DNA of 64,000 bases, taken from assembly GCF_000621445.1 (NCBI RefSeq), contig NZ_JHYI01000006.1:186001-250000 (forward strand), read 5' to 3'. Shown one piece after another: positions 16,415 through 24,762 of the stretch; position 1 is the stretch's first letter; each line of letters opens with the position of its first letter. The notes under the pieces were generated by a model, which did no database searches, was not told where the DNA came from, and saw nothing but the letters and a program-made list of their open reading frames with translations. Origin of the DNA: Alkalihalobacillus bogoriensis ATCC BAA-922. Its GTDB lineage: Bacteria > Bacillota > Bacilli > Bacillales > Bacillaceae_F. The position numbers and the translations under genes were made by a program.

Positions 16415-17077
16415 TTAACCACTAACTTTTTCATCAACTTTTTTGAAAAGGACCGGTCTCCTTTTCCAGTGTCGTACGATCAAAAGTCCTGCGATTATAG
16501 CATACCCTACTCGAAATGAAAGCATACATGAAATATCTGTTCGAGTTGTCGTTGTTTGAAAATGCGGGGTTACTGTTACGTTTGGATTAACCATAAGTCG
16601 CATGTAATTTGAGATAGCACCAACGACACTTCCTTTTACACTCCAAGCCATACCTGTCAAAAAACCAGTTACTGATGCATCATGCGCGCCAATATGACTA
16701 TGCCATGTGAATTGACTAATTTTAATATGCCTCAAAAACTTCCTAACAATACGGTGTAATCCAACAATATGTTCAAGGAAGTCTTTAAACTGCTGGAACT
16801 TATTCCATATTTCTTCAGCCGTTATTTTAAGTTTTTCTTCCGTATCTACATTTCCTATATGTTGTTCTTCCTCTACAATTAATGATGCAGAATCTTTATC
16901 AATTTTAATAAGTGGCATTTTCATTGTATAGGAAAATATTTTCCAAGCTCGCACCCGAACGGTTAGTTCATCATCATGTCCATGGTGAGAATATAGGATA
17001 TGTATTCGGAGTTTTGTTATGATTAGGATTAAAAAAATGAGCAATAAAATCAAAAGAGTACCATACAGCCAATTCAT
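16415..17077 (-). CDS. ytfI: DUF2953 membrane-anchored protein YtfI
   Basis: A 220-residue protein with one strong N-terminal membrane span (WLYGTLLILLLIFLILIITK), then a soluble DUF2953 domain including LTVRVRAWKIFSYTMKMPLI and FTWHSHIGAHDASVTGFLTG. The ATG at 17077 is chosen because AGGTGG lies 6 bases upstream; a GTG at 17086 falls inside that site. In bacilli it is paired with ytfJ and probably acts with it during sporulation, though its biochemical role is unknown. Confidence 0.9.
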   Translation of the reverse strand: MNWLYGTLLILLLIFLILIITKLRIHILYSHHGHDDELTVRVRAWKIFSYTMKMPLIKIDKDSASLIVEEEQHIGNVDTEEKLKITAEEIWNKFQQFKDFLEHIVGLHRIVRKFLRHIKISQFTWHSHIGAHDASVTGFLTGMAWSVKGSVVGAISNYMRLMVNPNVTVTPHFQTTTTRTDISCMLSFRVGYAIIAGLLIVRHWKRRPVLFKKVDEKVSG

Positions 17078-17132
17078 ATAGACCACCTACCGTTCTGTTT
17101 TAACATTGATCCAGTATTAGCTAAAACATAGA

Positions 17133-17171
17133 AAAATAAACCTGTTTGCAAAAAGCAAACAGGTTTATTTT
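17133..17171 (-). terminator. Terminator after sppI/yteJ
   Basis: AATAAACCTGTTTGC (17135-17149) and GCAAACAGGTTTATT (17155-17169) form a perfect 15-bp stem with a T-run on the minus strand. Confidence 0.95.
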
Positions 17172-17658
17172 ATCTTTTTTCTAAAATGACCACTGTATCA
17201 GCGAAATGGTCATGTACTCCTTGTTTTTTAGGGGAGAACGCCACAAACAAATATAAAAATTGTAATATAAAAAACGCTTGGTGAATATATCTTCCAATTA
17301 TCTCACGAAAAATAACAGTCTGCCAAGTCAATGGCTCATTATGTTCACTCATGACTTTTACACCTAGAATCATTTTTCCAATCGTTTGTTGAAAAAATTT
17401 AGTCATCAATGTGAAATAAACAAATGAAACAACTGTTGTCATCATTCCTAATACAGTAAAAATCCAAATTTTTTCATGGATAAGTCCTGTAAGGCGGAGA
17501 AGTGGATAAACCAATATTCCATTTAAACTAAAGACAACGATCCCATCGATAAAAAAGGCCCAAAATCGTAGCCAAAATCCCGCATACACTGGCTTTTCTT
17601 CATTTGATAGTGCCGCTTCTTCAAGTGTTGGAAATGATTGATCATTTGTCGTTTCCAT
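17170..17658 (-). CDS. sppI: RDD-family membrane protein SppI (YteJ)
   Basis: A 162-residue RDD-domain protein. It carries the RDD signature in AGFWLRFWAFFIDGIVVF (about 29-46), several hydrophobic spans, QQTIGKMILGVKV and a final FSPKKQGVHDHFADT. In B. subtilis YteJ was shown to form a complex with SppA and inhibit it (SppI). The adjacency to sppA here supports the same role. The ATG at 17658 is chosen because GAGGTG is 6 bases upstream; the GTG at 17667 lies inside this site. It lies immediately after the sppA stop in the same operon. Confidence 0.9.
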   Translation of the reverse strand: METTNDQSFPTLEEAALSNEEKPVYAGFWLRFWAFFIDGIVVFSLNGILVYPLLRLTGLIHEKIWIFTVLGMMTTVVSFVYFTLMTKFFQQTIGKMILGVKVMSEHNEPLTWQTVIFREIIGRYIHQAFFILQFLYLFVAFSPKKQGVHDHFADTVVILEKR

Positions 17659-17669
17659 TACGATCACCT

Positions 17670-18668
17670 CTAGTTTCTATACAAATACTTCAATGTTGGT
17701 GAGTTACTTTGGTTTAACAGTTCTTTAATTCCTAATAAATCATGATCCGTTTGAAACATTTTCTGAGCGCTTAATGCAAAAAACTGATTTAGCCCAAAGG
17801 ACGGTTCATAACGAACAACATCGATATTCCCTTTGCCAATATGGTCCATTAAAAGTTGTATTGCCTCATCTTTTGATCCTAGCTCATCAACTAAATCTAA
17901 TTGAACACCTTGATTCCCACTATAAATGCGGCCGTCGGCTAGTTTTCTTACTTCACTCTCAGCCATGTTTCGACCTTCTGCAATGACACGAACAAATTCG
18001 TTATACGATTCATCAAGCATCTCTTGTAAAATTTCGTGTTCCGCCTCAGTCATTTCACGGAGAGGAGACATAATATCTTTGAATTCACCACTTTTAATTA
18101 CATTTGCTTCAATTCCCAATTGCTCAGCCAGACCCGCAATATTGACCGATTCTAAAATAACACCTAAAGATCCTGTTATCGTAGATGGATGAGCAATAAT
18201 CTTATCAGCAGGGGCCGCTATGTAATACCCTCCTGACGCTGCCATACTTCCCATTGAGACAAATATAGGCTTTTCTGTTTCCTCTTGAATTTTTGTAATT
18301 CTGTCGTGAATTTCTGCACTCTCGACAACACCACCACCAGGGGTATCCACTCGTAATAAAATCCCGTCAATAGAAGGATCTTCCCCTGCTTGTTCTAACA
18401 TTGATAAAAATTGACGGTGATGATACGTTCCTGTTGAAAATAAAGGAACCGCATCTCCGGTATCTTGAATAACACCGTTCACGTCTAACACAACAATTTT
18501 CCCTCTACCATTTCCTCTTTCAACCACATGCTCTAACCACTCATTCTCTGCTGCTTCAAACATCTCTGTAAAGTTTGAAGATAAGGCATAAGAAAAGAAG
18601 TTAAAAACCGTTGAGATAAAAAAGATTCCTACCGCAATTGATATTGCAATCCAACGTTTCCCACTCAT
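17670..18668 (-). CDS. sppA: Signal peptide peptidase SppA
   Basis: A 332-residue S49 membrane protease that cleaves leftover signal peptides and has a role in resistance to some lantibiotics. The N-terminal transmembrane anchor (about 6-27) is followed by the protease domain: nucleophile Ser145 in SMAASGGYYIAAP and general base Lys197 in KSGEFKDIMSP, forming the Ser-Lys dyad. Also visible is LRVDTPGGGV. The ATG at 18668 is chosen: GGAGG is 8-9 bases upstream and the anchor then starts correctly. The open frame extends to 18737 without a ribosome binding site. Next gene is its inhibitor sppI. Confidence 0.96.
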   Translation of the reverse strand: MSGKRWIAISIAVGIFFISTVFNFFSYALSSNFTEMFEAAENEWLEHVVERGNGRGKIVVLDVNGVIQDTGDAVPLFSTGTYHHRQFLSMLEQAGEDPSIDGILLRVDTPGGGVVESAEIHDRITKIQEETEKPIFVSMGSMAASGGYYIAAPADKIIAHPSTITGSLGVILESVNIAGLAEQLGIEANVIKSGEFKDIMSPLREMTEAEHEILQEMLDESYNEFVRVIAEGRNMAESEVRKLADGRIYSGNQGVQLDLVDELGSKDEAIQLLMDHIGKGNIDVVRYEPSFGLNQFFALSAQKMFQTDHDLLGIKELLNQSNSPTLKYLYRN

Positions 18669-18774
18669 AGTGACATTCCTCCTTACAAAGTTAAATTTTA
18701 ACATAATCGCAATCACTTGAAAACGTAAAAGGGACAAACTTATGGTAAGCTTAATATAGATTCTGGTAACAGAA

Positions 18775-18803
18775 TGGACTGTTCAAAAAAGAGACATGAT
18801 AAT
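18775..18803 (+). promoter_or_regulatory. Possible promoter of NAD kinase gene
   Basis: TGGACT (18775-18780), 17 bases, GATAAT (18798-18803); the -35 is weak. Confidence 0.45.
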
Positions 18804-18834
18804 GATTAAAAGGATTAATAGGAGGTAAGTTGAA

Positions 18835-19632
18835 TTGCCAACACGCAAAAATTTATTTTTCTTCGCCAAAAACACACCAGAGTATAATGAAAAAATAAAG
18901 GAATTTCAATCGATTGCTGAAAAAAGTGGTTTTACGATTGTCGAAGATGTTAACGAAGCAAACATCATTGCAAGCCTAGGCGGCGATAATGCATTTTTAC
19001 AAGCACTTCGCAAAACGAATTTTAAAGAAGATTGTGTCTATATTGGAGTCAGTACGGATAAACCTGGCTTTTACACCGATTTTACAATGAACGACATGAC
19101 GACGATGATAGAAGCTATAAAAAATGAAGAAGTAGAAGTCCGTCGTTATCCGACAATTGAAGTAACGATTGATGATGATAGTCCATTTTATTGCATTAAT
19201 GAATGTTCGATTCGGTCTAATGTTATCAAAACATTTGTCATTGACGTATACATAGACGACTTACAATTTGAAACATTCCGTGGAGATGGCATGATTATTT
19301 CAACACCTACCGGGAGTACAGCGTACAATAAATCAGTGAATGGTGCTGTTGTCGACCCACTACTACCATCTATGCAAGTGAGTGAAATAGCTTCATTAAA
19401 CAATAATGACTTTAGAACATTAGGAACGTCATTTCTATTAAGTTCAGAACGGACACTTTTATTAAAAGTTGTCCAAGACGGAAATGACCATCCGATTATC
19501 GGATTAGATAACGAAGCATTAAGCATTAGACATTCACAGGAAATCAATATCCGATTATCTGGAAAATATATTAAAGTTCTAAAATTAAAAAATAATTCTT
19601 TTTGGCAAAAGGTTCAACGAAAATTTTTATAA
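18835..19632 (+). CDS. nadK: NAD kinase (second bacillar type, YtdI-like)
   Basis: A 265-residue ATP:NAD 2'-phosphotransferase providing NADP. The catalytic GGDN motif appears as SLGGDNAFLQAL (Gly49-Asn52). The second conserved block is CINECSIRS (about 119-127), and the glycine-rich STPTGSTAYNKS (about 156-167) completes the site. Start is TTG at 18835 with GGAGG 9 bases upstream; no ATG fits. It lies divergent from sppA and is followed by a strong terminator. Firmicutes usually carry two NAD kinases; synteny makes this the YtdI-type copy. Confidence 0.95.
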   Translation: MPTRKNLFFFAKNTPEYNEKIKEFQSIAEKSGFTIVEDVNEANIIASLGGDNAFLQALRKTNFKEDCVYIGVSTDKPGFYTDFTMNDMTTMIEAIKNEEVEVRRYPTIEVTIDDDSPFYCINECSIRSNVIKTFVIDVYIDDLQFETFRGDGMIISTPTGSTAYNKSVNGAVVDPLLPSMQVSEIASLNNNDFRTLGTSFLLSSERTLLLKVVQDGNDHPIIGLDNEALSIRHSQEINIRLSGKYIKVLKLKNNSFWQKVQRKFL

Positions 19633-19677
19633 AAAGCTTGTCGACTCCCTAACTGAGGGGGCGACAAGCTTTTTTTC
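19631..19677. terminator. Bidirectional terminator between nadK and ytcJ
   Basis: AAAAAGCTTGTCG and CGACAAGCTTTTT form a 13-bp stem with a T-run on the plus strand and TTTTTATAA on the minus strand. Confidence 0.9.
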
Positions 19678-19749
19678 TTTACCGTTACATTACAAGATTC
19701 CATCGTTTCTTTCTAGAGCATACATGCCTAATCCCTTTGCAGGGACCGA

Positions 19750-21345
19750 CTAACCTTCATACATAATCTCGTTATCAACGACTGTTTTCACTACCTTTGC
19801 ATCAAGCAATTCATCGTCATGCAGTGTAAACAAGTCTCGGTCAAACATGGTAAAATCAGCCACATATCCCGGAAGAAGTTTCCCCATTGTATTTTCTTTC
19901 CCAATTGCGTAGGCGCTGCCACCTGTAAATAAAGATATCGCCTCAAACAAAGTCAGTTTCTCATTTGTATTATATCCATCATGATGATCACCTGGCTTCT
20001 TACGGGTTACAGCAGCATGAATTCCTAATAATGGGTCCACAGGTTCAATTGGCGCATCTGACCCTCCGGCACAAGCTAACCCTTCATCTAATAATGTTTT
20101 CCATGCAAATGAAAGCGGTAATCGTTCCTCACCAAGACGCTCCTCGACCCATGGGAAATCTGAAGCGACAAACCGTGGCTGAATATCAATAATAACAGGG
20201 AGTTTCTTAAGTCTTTCAAGCAAATCTTTTCTTCCAACTTGTAAATGAATGATACGATCACGCAATCCATTTTCTACAAGAGGATATGTTTCAATCGCAC
20301 AAACCGCCATTTCTAATGATAAATCCCCTATCGTATGAATCGCTACTGCCATTTGGTGTTCCCGAGCTGTTTTCACAAGCTGATTTAATTGCTCTTGTGT
20401 ATGAATCGCCACTCCCGATGTTTCTGGCGCATCATTATATGGCTTACTTAACAATGCCGTTCTTCCCCCAAGAGCACCATCGGCAAAGATTTTCATCGCT
20501 CCTGTTTCAATAAAGGGCGAAAGTTGCGTTCGGCATAATTCTTGCTTACACATGTCTAGAGCTACTTCATGGTGAACAAGTAGATGGGCGCGGAACTTCG
20601 TCTTCTTTCCATCGATGACAGATTGAAATGTATTCAAAACACGCTCATAGCTACCATAGTAATTTAAATCTTCCGTATGCCCACCAACTAAGCCCCGTTG
20701 TAACATATCATCAACAGAGCTTCGCAAAGCTTGTCGTAAATATTCATCACTTACTTTAGGTACAACCGCCTTTACTAACTCCTGCGCTTCATCTAGCAAG
20801 TAACCTGTTGGTTCACCCATATCATCTTTCACGATAATCCCTCCAGGAGGGTCAGGGGTTTCGCTTGTTATATTTGCTAAGGATAACGCTTGACTATTAA
20901 CTAATACAGCATGCCGACAAACCCTTGTTAACATCATTGGTTTGTTTGGTGAAATTTCATCTAACTCTGTGCGATGAAAAATTTTTCGGTCAGAAAAATT
21001 GTTTTCATTCCACCCTTCCCCAATAATCCATTCGTCAGATTGAGAGTGACTCACTTTTTGTTGTAATTGTTCTTTCATTTCAAGTGAACTCATAACAGAA
21101 GATAAATCAAGACGAATGATTTTTTCACCATGCCCAATCATATGTAAATGACTATCGACAAAGCCAGGGAATACAGTAGCTCCTTTTACATCGATACTCT
21201 CCGTAATTTCATTTTTATATTGCTGCTCTAGTTCACTTTGTTCACCAATCGCTTCAATAATCCCATTTTTCACAAAAACAGCAGTAATTGCTTCTCCTAG
21301 TTTTGCCATCGTATAAAAATTCCCATTGTACCATAATGTGCCCAC
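19750..21345 (-). CDS. ytcJ: Amidohydrolase YtcJ
   Basis: A 531-residue member of the amidohydrolase_3 group of metal-dependent hydrolases. Metal-ligand motifs are FPGFVDSHLHMIGHG (about 59-73), a central FADGALGGRTALL, HTIGDLSLEMAV with a ligand histidine, and the late acidic GGSDAPIEPVDP. Members hydrolyse N-acyl or N-formyl compounds or cyclic amides; the substrate of YtcJ is unknown. No signal peptide. Start is GTG at 21345 with GAGGGA about 8 bases ahead. It converges on nadK and has a family B repeat upstream. Confidence 0.9.
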   Translation of the reverse strand: MGTLWYNGNFYTMAKLGEAITAVFVKNGIIEAIGEQSELEQQYKNEITESIDVKGATVFPGFVDSHLHMIGHGEKIIRLDLSSVMSSLEMKEQLQQKVSHSQSDEWIIGEGWNENNFSDRKIFHRTELDEISPNKPMMLTRVCRHAVLVNSQALSLANITSETPDPPGGIIVKDDMGEPTGYLLDEAQELVKAVVPKVSDEYLRQALRSSVDDMLQRGLVGGHTEDLNYYGSYERVLNTFQSVIDGKKTKFRAHLLVHHEVALDMCKQELCRTQLSPFIETGAMKIFADGALGGRTALLSKPYNDAPETSGVAIHTQEQLNQLVKTAREHQMAVAIHTIGDLSLEMAVCAIETYPLVENGLRDRIIHLQVGRKDLLERLKKLPVIIDIQPRFVASDFPWVEERLGEERLPLSFAWKTLLDEGLACAGGSDAPIEPVDPLLGIHAAVTRKKPGDHHDGYNTNEKLTLFEAISLFTGGSAYAIGKENTMGKLLPGYVADFTMFDRDLFTLHDDELLDAKVVKTVVDNEIMYEG

Positions 21346-21432
21346 GCTAAATTCCCTCTTTCTCTATCAACTTTCCTTTATCGTGACAAAAGTTTTTTTA
21401 TTTTGCAACTGTTTTATTCTTTTGTTATTCTT

Positions 21433-21563
21433 GCGGACATACGTTCCGTTAAACAAGAAAAAATGGACTGGTTTTATTGTTACTTTGCTCAAATAGCGGA
21501 ACGTAAGTCCGTTAAGATTTAAAATAGCTTAATTTCCTAAATATCAGAATACATGTCCGTTAA
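21433..21563. repeat. Family B palindromic repeat, copy 1 (three units)
   Basis: Units GCGGACATACGTTCCGTTA (21433-21451), AGCGGAACGTAAGTCCGTTA (21494-21513) and CAGAATACATGTCCGTTAA (21545-21563). Compared with the other three loci one outer unit is missing. Confidence 0.8.
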
Positions 21564-21577
21564 GGAGCGAGGCACAT

Positions 21578-21616
21578 AAAAAAGAAAGGATAATGGAATA
21601 AACCATTACCCTTTCA
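21578..21616 (-). terminator. Terminator after the SASP gene
   Basis: AAAGGATAATGG (21585-21596) and CCATTACCCTTT (21603-21614) stem, followed by CTTTTTT on the minus strand. Confidence 0.8.
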
Positions 21617-21636
21617 GCCATTATATTTAATGTTCA

Positions 21637-21846
21637 TTATTGTTGTTGAAAACCACCCATTTGTTGTTCAGCCATTTGGACTAAACGTTTAGTGATTTCT
21701 CCACCTACAGAACCGTTTGCACGAGATGTTGCATCAGCTCCAAGTTGAACACCAAACTCTTGAGCGATTTCATATTTCATTTGGTCTAAAGCTTGTTGTA
21801 CTCCAGGTACTAATAGTTGGTTTGAGTTGCTGTTGTTGTTTGCCAT
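21637..21846 (-). CDS. sspA: Alpha/beta-type small acid-soluble spore protein
   Basis: A 69-residue SASP that coats spore DNA and protects it from UV and heat. The N-terminus is rich in asparagine ([15 protein letters not shown]). The germination protease site is in [12 protein letters not shown], and the family block [19 protein letters not shown] follows. The C-terminus is glutamine-rich. The ATG at 21846 follows AAAGGAGGTG; an upstream in-frame start at 21855 lies within this site. A sigma-G-type promoter lies upstream. The symbol sspA is by family and by position near thiI; assignment among sspA-D paralogues is not certain. Confidence 0.95.
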   Translation of the reverse strand: MANNNSNSNQLLVPGVQQALDQMKYEIAQEFGVQLGADATSRANGSVGGEITKRLVQMAEQQMGGFQQQ

Positions 21847-21870
21847 GTCTCTCACCTCCTTTGTTACCTA

Positions 21871-21900
21871 TAGACTGTGTCGATAGGACAAGTTTCATGC
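21871..21900 (-). promoter_or_regulatory. Sigma-G-type promoter of the SASP gene
   Basis: Minus strand GCATG (21900-21896), 18 bases, CAGTCTA (21877-21871), against the forespore pattern GHATR-N18-CATNNTA (one mismatch). Forespore expression is expected for this gene class. Confidence 0.7.
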
Positions 21901-21966
21901 AAAAAAAAGAATGGTAATTGTTTCTTCTTACCTATAACCCTTGTCCTATAAGGGCATAAAGAGGAA

Positions 21967-22009
21967 AGAATAAGCTTTCCATACTTCACTGCTATACCAA
22001 AATTTTTTA
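21967..22009 (+). repeat. Family A repeat, copy 5 (right end only)
   Basis: AGAATAAGCTTTCCATACTTC, ACTGCTATACC and AAAATTTTTTA match the last ~45 bases of the element. Confidence 0.75.
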
Positions 22010-22011
22010 CT

Positions 22012-22280
22012 CAAGCAACCCAAAAGGAAATTACGCCTTTTGGGTCTGGGCTCCGCTCGCTGCGCGTTGAACCGAAAAACGCGGTTCAACTTAATACCTT
22101 GCAGCGGCTCCCGCCCTGAAAAACAAGCAACCCAAAAGGAAATTACCCCTTTTGGGTCTGGGCTCCGCTCGCTGCGCGTTGAACCGAAAAACGCGGTTCA
22201 ACTTAATACCTTGCAGCGGCTCCCGCCCTGAAAAACAAGTAACCCAAAAGGAAATTGCCCCTTTTGGGTTACTTGTTTAA
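22012..22280. repeat. Tandem array, 112-bp unit, about 2.4 copies
   Basis: Units 22012-22123 and 22124-22235 are almost identical; a third, partial unit runs to about 22280. Each unit contains hairpins AACCCAAAAGG...CCTTTTGGGT and GTTGAACC...GGTTCAAC. The last partial unit is the thiI terminator, so the array looks like duplication of a terminator segment. Confidence 0.92.
22236..22276 (-). terminator. Terminator after thiI
   Basis: CAAGTAACCCAAAAGG and CCTTTTGGGTTACTTG form a 16-bp stem with TTTTTC on the minus strand. Confidence 0.85.
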
Positions 22281-23482
22281 AATAATTCTTCGATTTCTTT
22301 GTTTTCTTGTTGGGGTTGGGCTGTGACTTTTATCATTTCTGTATTGGCTACAGCTTCTGTTATATAGGATTGGTAATCAAAGTTTGCTTCGAATTTTTGG
22401 GCTTGTTCTCGTTTTGGTCTTGTTTTTGATTGTGGAGGGAGAAAAATTGTACAGCAATCTTCAAATGGCAAAATTGATGTTTCGTATGTGCCTATTTTTT
22501 GAGCGATGCTAATAACTTCAAGTTTATCCATTGTGACTAACGGACGGATAACTGGTAATGTTGTTACTTCGTTAATCGTGTTCATACTATGCAATGTTTG
22601 ACTTGCTACTTGTCCTAAACTTTCTCCTGTCGCGATTGCCAAAGCATTTTGCTCATTAGCAATTTGCTCTGTTATTCTTAGCATCATTCTTCTCATAATT
22701 GTCATTGCATAATTACTTGGAACTTTTTCATGGATGGCTTTTTGTAAATCCGTAAACGGAACGAGATGTAAATGAATCGTTCCCCCATACTTTGTTAATA
22801 TTTTTGTTAAATCTTTTACTTTTTGCTTTGCTCGCTCATTCGTAAATGGTGGACTATGAAAATGGACGGCATGAAGTTTTACGCCACGCTTCATTGCTAA
22901 ATAAGCGGCTACAGGACTGTCAATCCCACCAGACAGCATAAGAGCCACTTTCCCTCCCGTTCCAACCGGAAGGCCGCCTGGTCCTTCAATCGCACCACAA
23001 GTAATATAAGTAGCCGTTTCTCTTACTTCCACTTTTACTTCCACTTCCGGATGATGCACATCTACCGTTATGTTTGAAGTGTTTTTTAGTAAATAACCCC
23101 CAACTAAATGGTTTAGCTTTTGTGAATCGACAGGGAAATTTTTAAAAGGGCGTCTTGCTGTTACTTTAAATGTTGAAACGGATCCCCTATCGTGTAATGC
23201 CCGCAGTGCCCCTTCTTGAATCGCTTCAAGTGTATTTTCCACTTTAACCGCTAAGCTGAAAGATTGAATGCCAAACACATGCTGAAGTCGGTCAACAATG
23301 GGCTCTACTTGCTCTCCATGTAATTCGATAATCATTCGACCAAACGTACGTTCAATTTTCAGCATCGGAAATGGTTTTAATACTTGCTTAATATTATCTC
23401 GTAAAACTTTTTCAAAATGGGTTCGGTTTTTTCCTTTTAACGATAACTCACCATACCGAATTAATATATGATCATAATTCAT
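22277..23482 (-). CDS. thiI: tRNA 4-thiouridine synthase ThiI
   Basis: A 401-residue enzyme adenylating U8 of tRNA for sulfur insertion. The N-terminal ferredoxin-like and THUMP regions (about 1-165) are followed by the PP-loop [15 protein letters not shown] (about 180-194) and an AANH-type domain. There is no C-terminal rhodanese extension, as usual in Bacillus, where the adjacent desulfurase NifZ supplies sulfur directly. It lies 5 bases after nifZ in the same operon. The C-terminal tail is short and acidic. It ends in the final unit of the 112-bp tandem array. Confidence 0.96.
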   Translation of the reverse strand: MNYDHILIRYGELSLKGKNRTHFEKVLRDNIKQVLKPFPMLKIERTFGRMIIELHGEQVEPIVDRLQHVFGIQSFSLAVKVENTLEAIQEGALRALHDRGSVSTFKVTARRPFKNFPVDSQKLNHLVGGYLLKNTSNITVDVHHPEVEVKVEVRETATYITCGAIEGPGGLPVGTGGKVALMLSGGIDSPVAAYLAMKRGVKLHAVHFHSPPFTNERAKQKVKDLTKILTKYGGTIHLHLVPFTDLQKAIHEKVPSNYAMTIMRRMMLRITEQIANEQNALAIATGESLGQVASQTLHSMNTINEVTTLPVIRPLVTMDKLEVISIAQKIGTYETSILPFEDCCTIFLPPQSKTRPKREQAQKFEANFDYQSYITEAVANTEMIKVTAQPQQENKEIEELF

Positions 23483-23487
23483 AACAT

Positions 23488-24630
23488 CTACCTCATCACT
23501 TCTAATAATTCAGGAATTAATTTTTCTAATTCTGTTAAAAAAACATTCACTTCTTCCTCTGTGTTTTCAAAAGAGAAGCTAACGCGTATACCACTTTCTG
23601 CAATTTCTTGACTTAACCCCATTTCTAATAGGATACGACTTGGACTCGCCAATTTTGAAGAACATGCTGATTTTGTTGATACATAAATCTGCTTTTCCGA
23701 TAAGGATTGGATCAATACTTCAGGTTTGATACCTGGTACAGAGAAATTCACAATATGAGGTGCACTCTTTTCTTCACTATTATTAATATGGACACCTTTA
23801 ATCGCCATTAGTCTTTGCACAACGATATCTTTTAGCTTAATAAGAGATGAGATTCCTTCAACCTTCTTTTCCATTGATAATCGCAATGCTTTTGCTAATG
23901 CAGCGGCTCCAGCAATATTTTCTGTTCCAGCCCGAAATTTCCCTTCTTGGACACCTCCAGAAAATAGAGGGGATAAAGCAACGCCTTTGCGAACATATAA
24001 AACACCCGTTCCATTTGGGGCATGAAATTTATGACCAGAAACTGTGAGTAAATCAACTCCCGCTTCTTTTATCGAAAGCGGTACTTTCGTTATACCTTGA
24101 ACATGGTCAACGTGAAAAAACACTTTTGGGTATTGTTTGAGTACTGCTCCAATTGCTTCGATTGGTTGAATTGCCCCTGTTTCATTATTAACATGAATAA
24201 GTGAGACAAGAATCGTGTCTTGGCGAATCGCTGCTTTTACTTGTTCAGGAGAAACCATCCCATTTTTATTGACTGGAAGATACGTAATGTCATATCCAAT
24301 CTTTTCTAACGATTGGAATGTCTCATACACAGACGCATGTTCAATTGTCGAAGTAATAATATGTTTCCCTCGATTTAAATGTTCAAGCGCAATTCCTTTA
24401 ATGGCCAAATTATTCCCTTCTGTCCCTCCAGAAGTAAAGATAATTTCTTTGGACTCGACTTGAAATAAAGAAGCCACAACTTCTCTTGATTTCGTTAAAA
24501 TTTGTTCCGCTTCTAATCCTAACCGATGCAGGGAGGAAGGATTGCCAAAATATTTTTCGGAAACTTTGCTATATGTGTCAAGTGCTTCACTATATGGTTT
24601 TGTCGTCGCACTATTATCAAAGTAAATCAT
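23488..24630 (-). CDS. nifZ: Cysteine desulfurase NifZ (ThiI partner)
   Basis: A 380-residue PLP enzyme of the NifS/IscS class. The N-terminal signature is [11 protein letters not shown], the PLP lysine is in [12 protein letters not shown], and the mobile catalytic cysteine lies in [13 protein letters not shown]. In B. subtilis the desulfurase encoded next to ThiI is dedicated to tRNA 4-thiouridine formation; the tight linkage (5-base gap) supports this. No Fe-S scaffold genes are nearby, arguing against a general ISC role. Cytosolic, normal length. Confidence 0.95.
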   Translation of the reverse strand: MIYFDNSATTKPYSEALDTYSKVSEKYFGNPSSLHRLGLEAEQILTKSREVVASLFQVESKEIIFTSGGTEGNNLAIKGIALEHLNRGKHIITSTIEHASVYETFQSLEKIGYDITYLPVNKNGMVSPEQVKAAIRQDTILVSLIHVNNETGAIQPIEAIGAVLKQYPKVFFHVDHVQGITKVPLSIKEAGVDLLTVSGHKFHAPNGTGVLYVRKGVALSPLFSGGVQEGKFRAGTENIAGAAALAKALRLSMEKKVEGISSLIKLKDIVVQRLMAIKGVHINNSEEKSAPHIVNFSVPGIKPEVLIQSLSEKQIYVSTKSACSSKLASPSRILLEMGLSQEIAESGIRVSFSFENTEEEVNVFLTELEKLIPELLEVMR

Positions 24631-24721
24631 AACTTTCCCCTTCTCCTTTTACAGTACCACATTTACCTACATCATGTAATGTTAGCATAAATTACGAAAG
24701 GCAACAAAGAAATATTCCCAC

Positions 24722-24762
24722 AAAAAAGCTAAAAAATGACATAGAGTCACCTTTTAGCTTTG
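24722..24762 (-). terminator. Terminator overlapping the ezrA stop
   Basis: AAAGCTAAAA / TTTTAGCTTT stem with an inner GTGAC/GTCAT; the minus strand ends in TTTTTTG. Confidence 0.75.

Noticed and set aside
22040-22231. 63-codon ORF inside the 112-bp tandem array
   Set aside because: Its sequence simply repeats itself because the DNA repeats; no ribosome binding site or similarity to a known protein.
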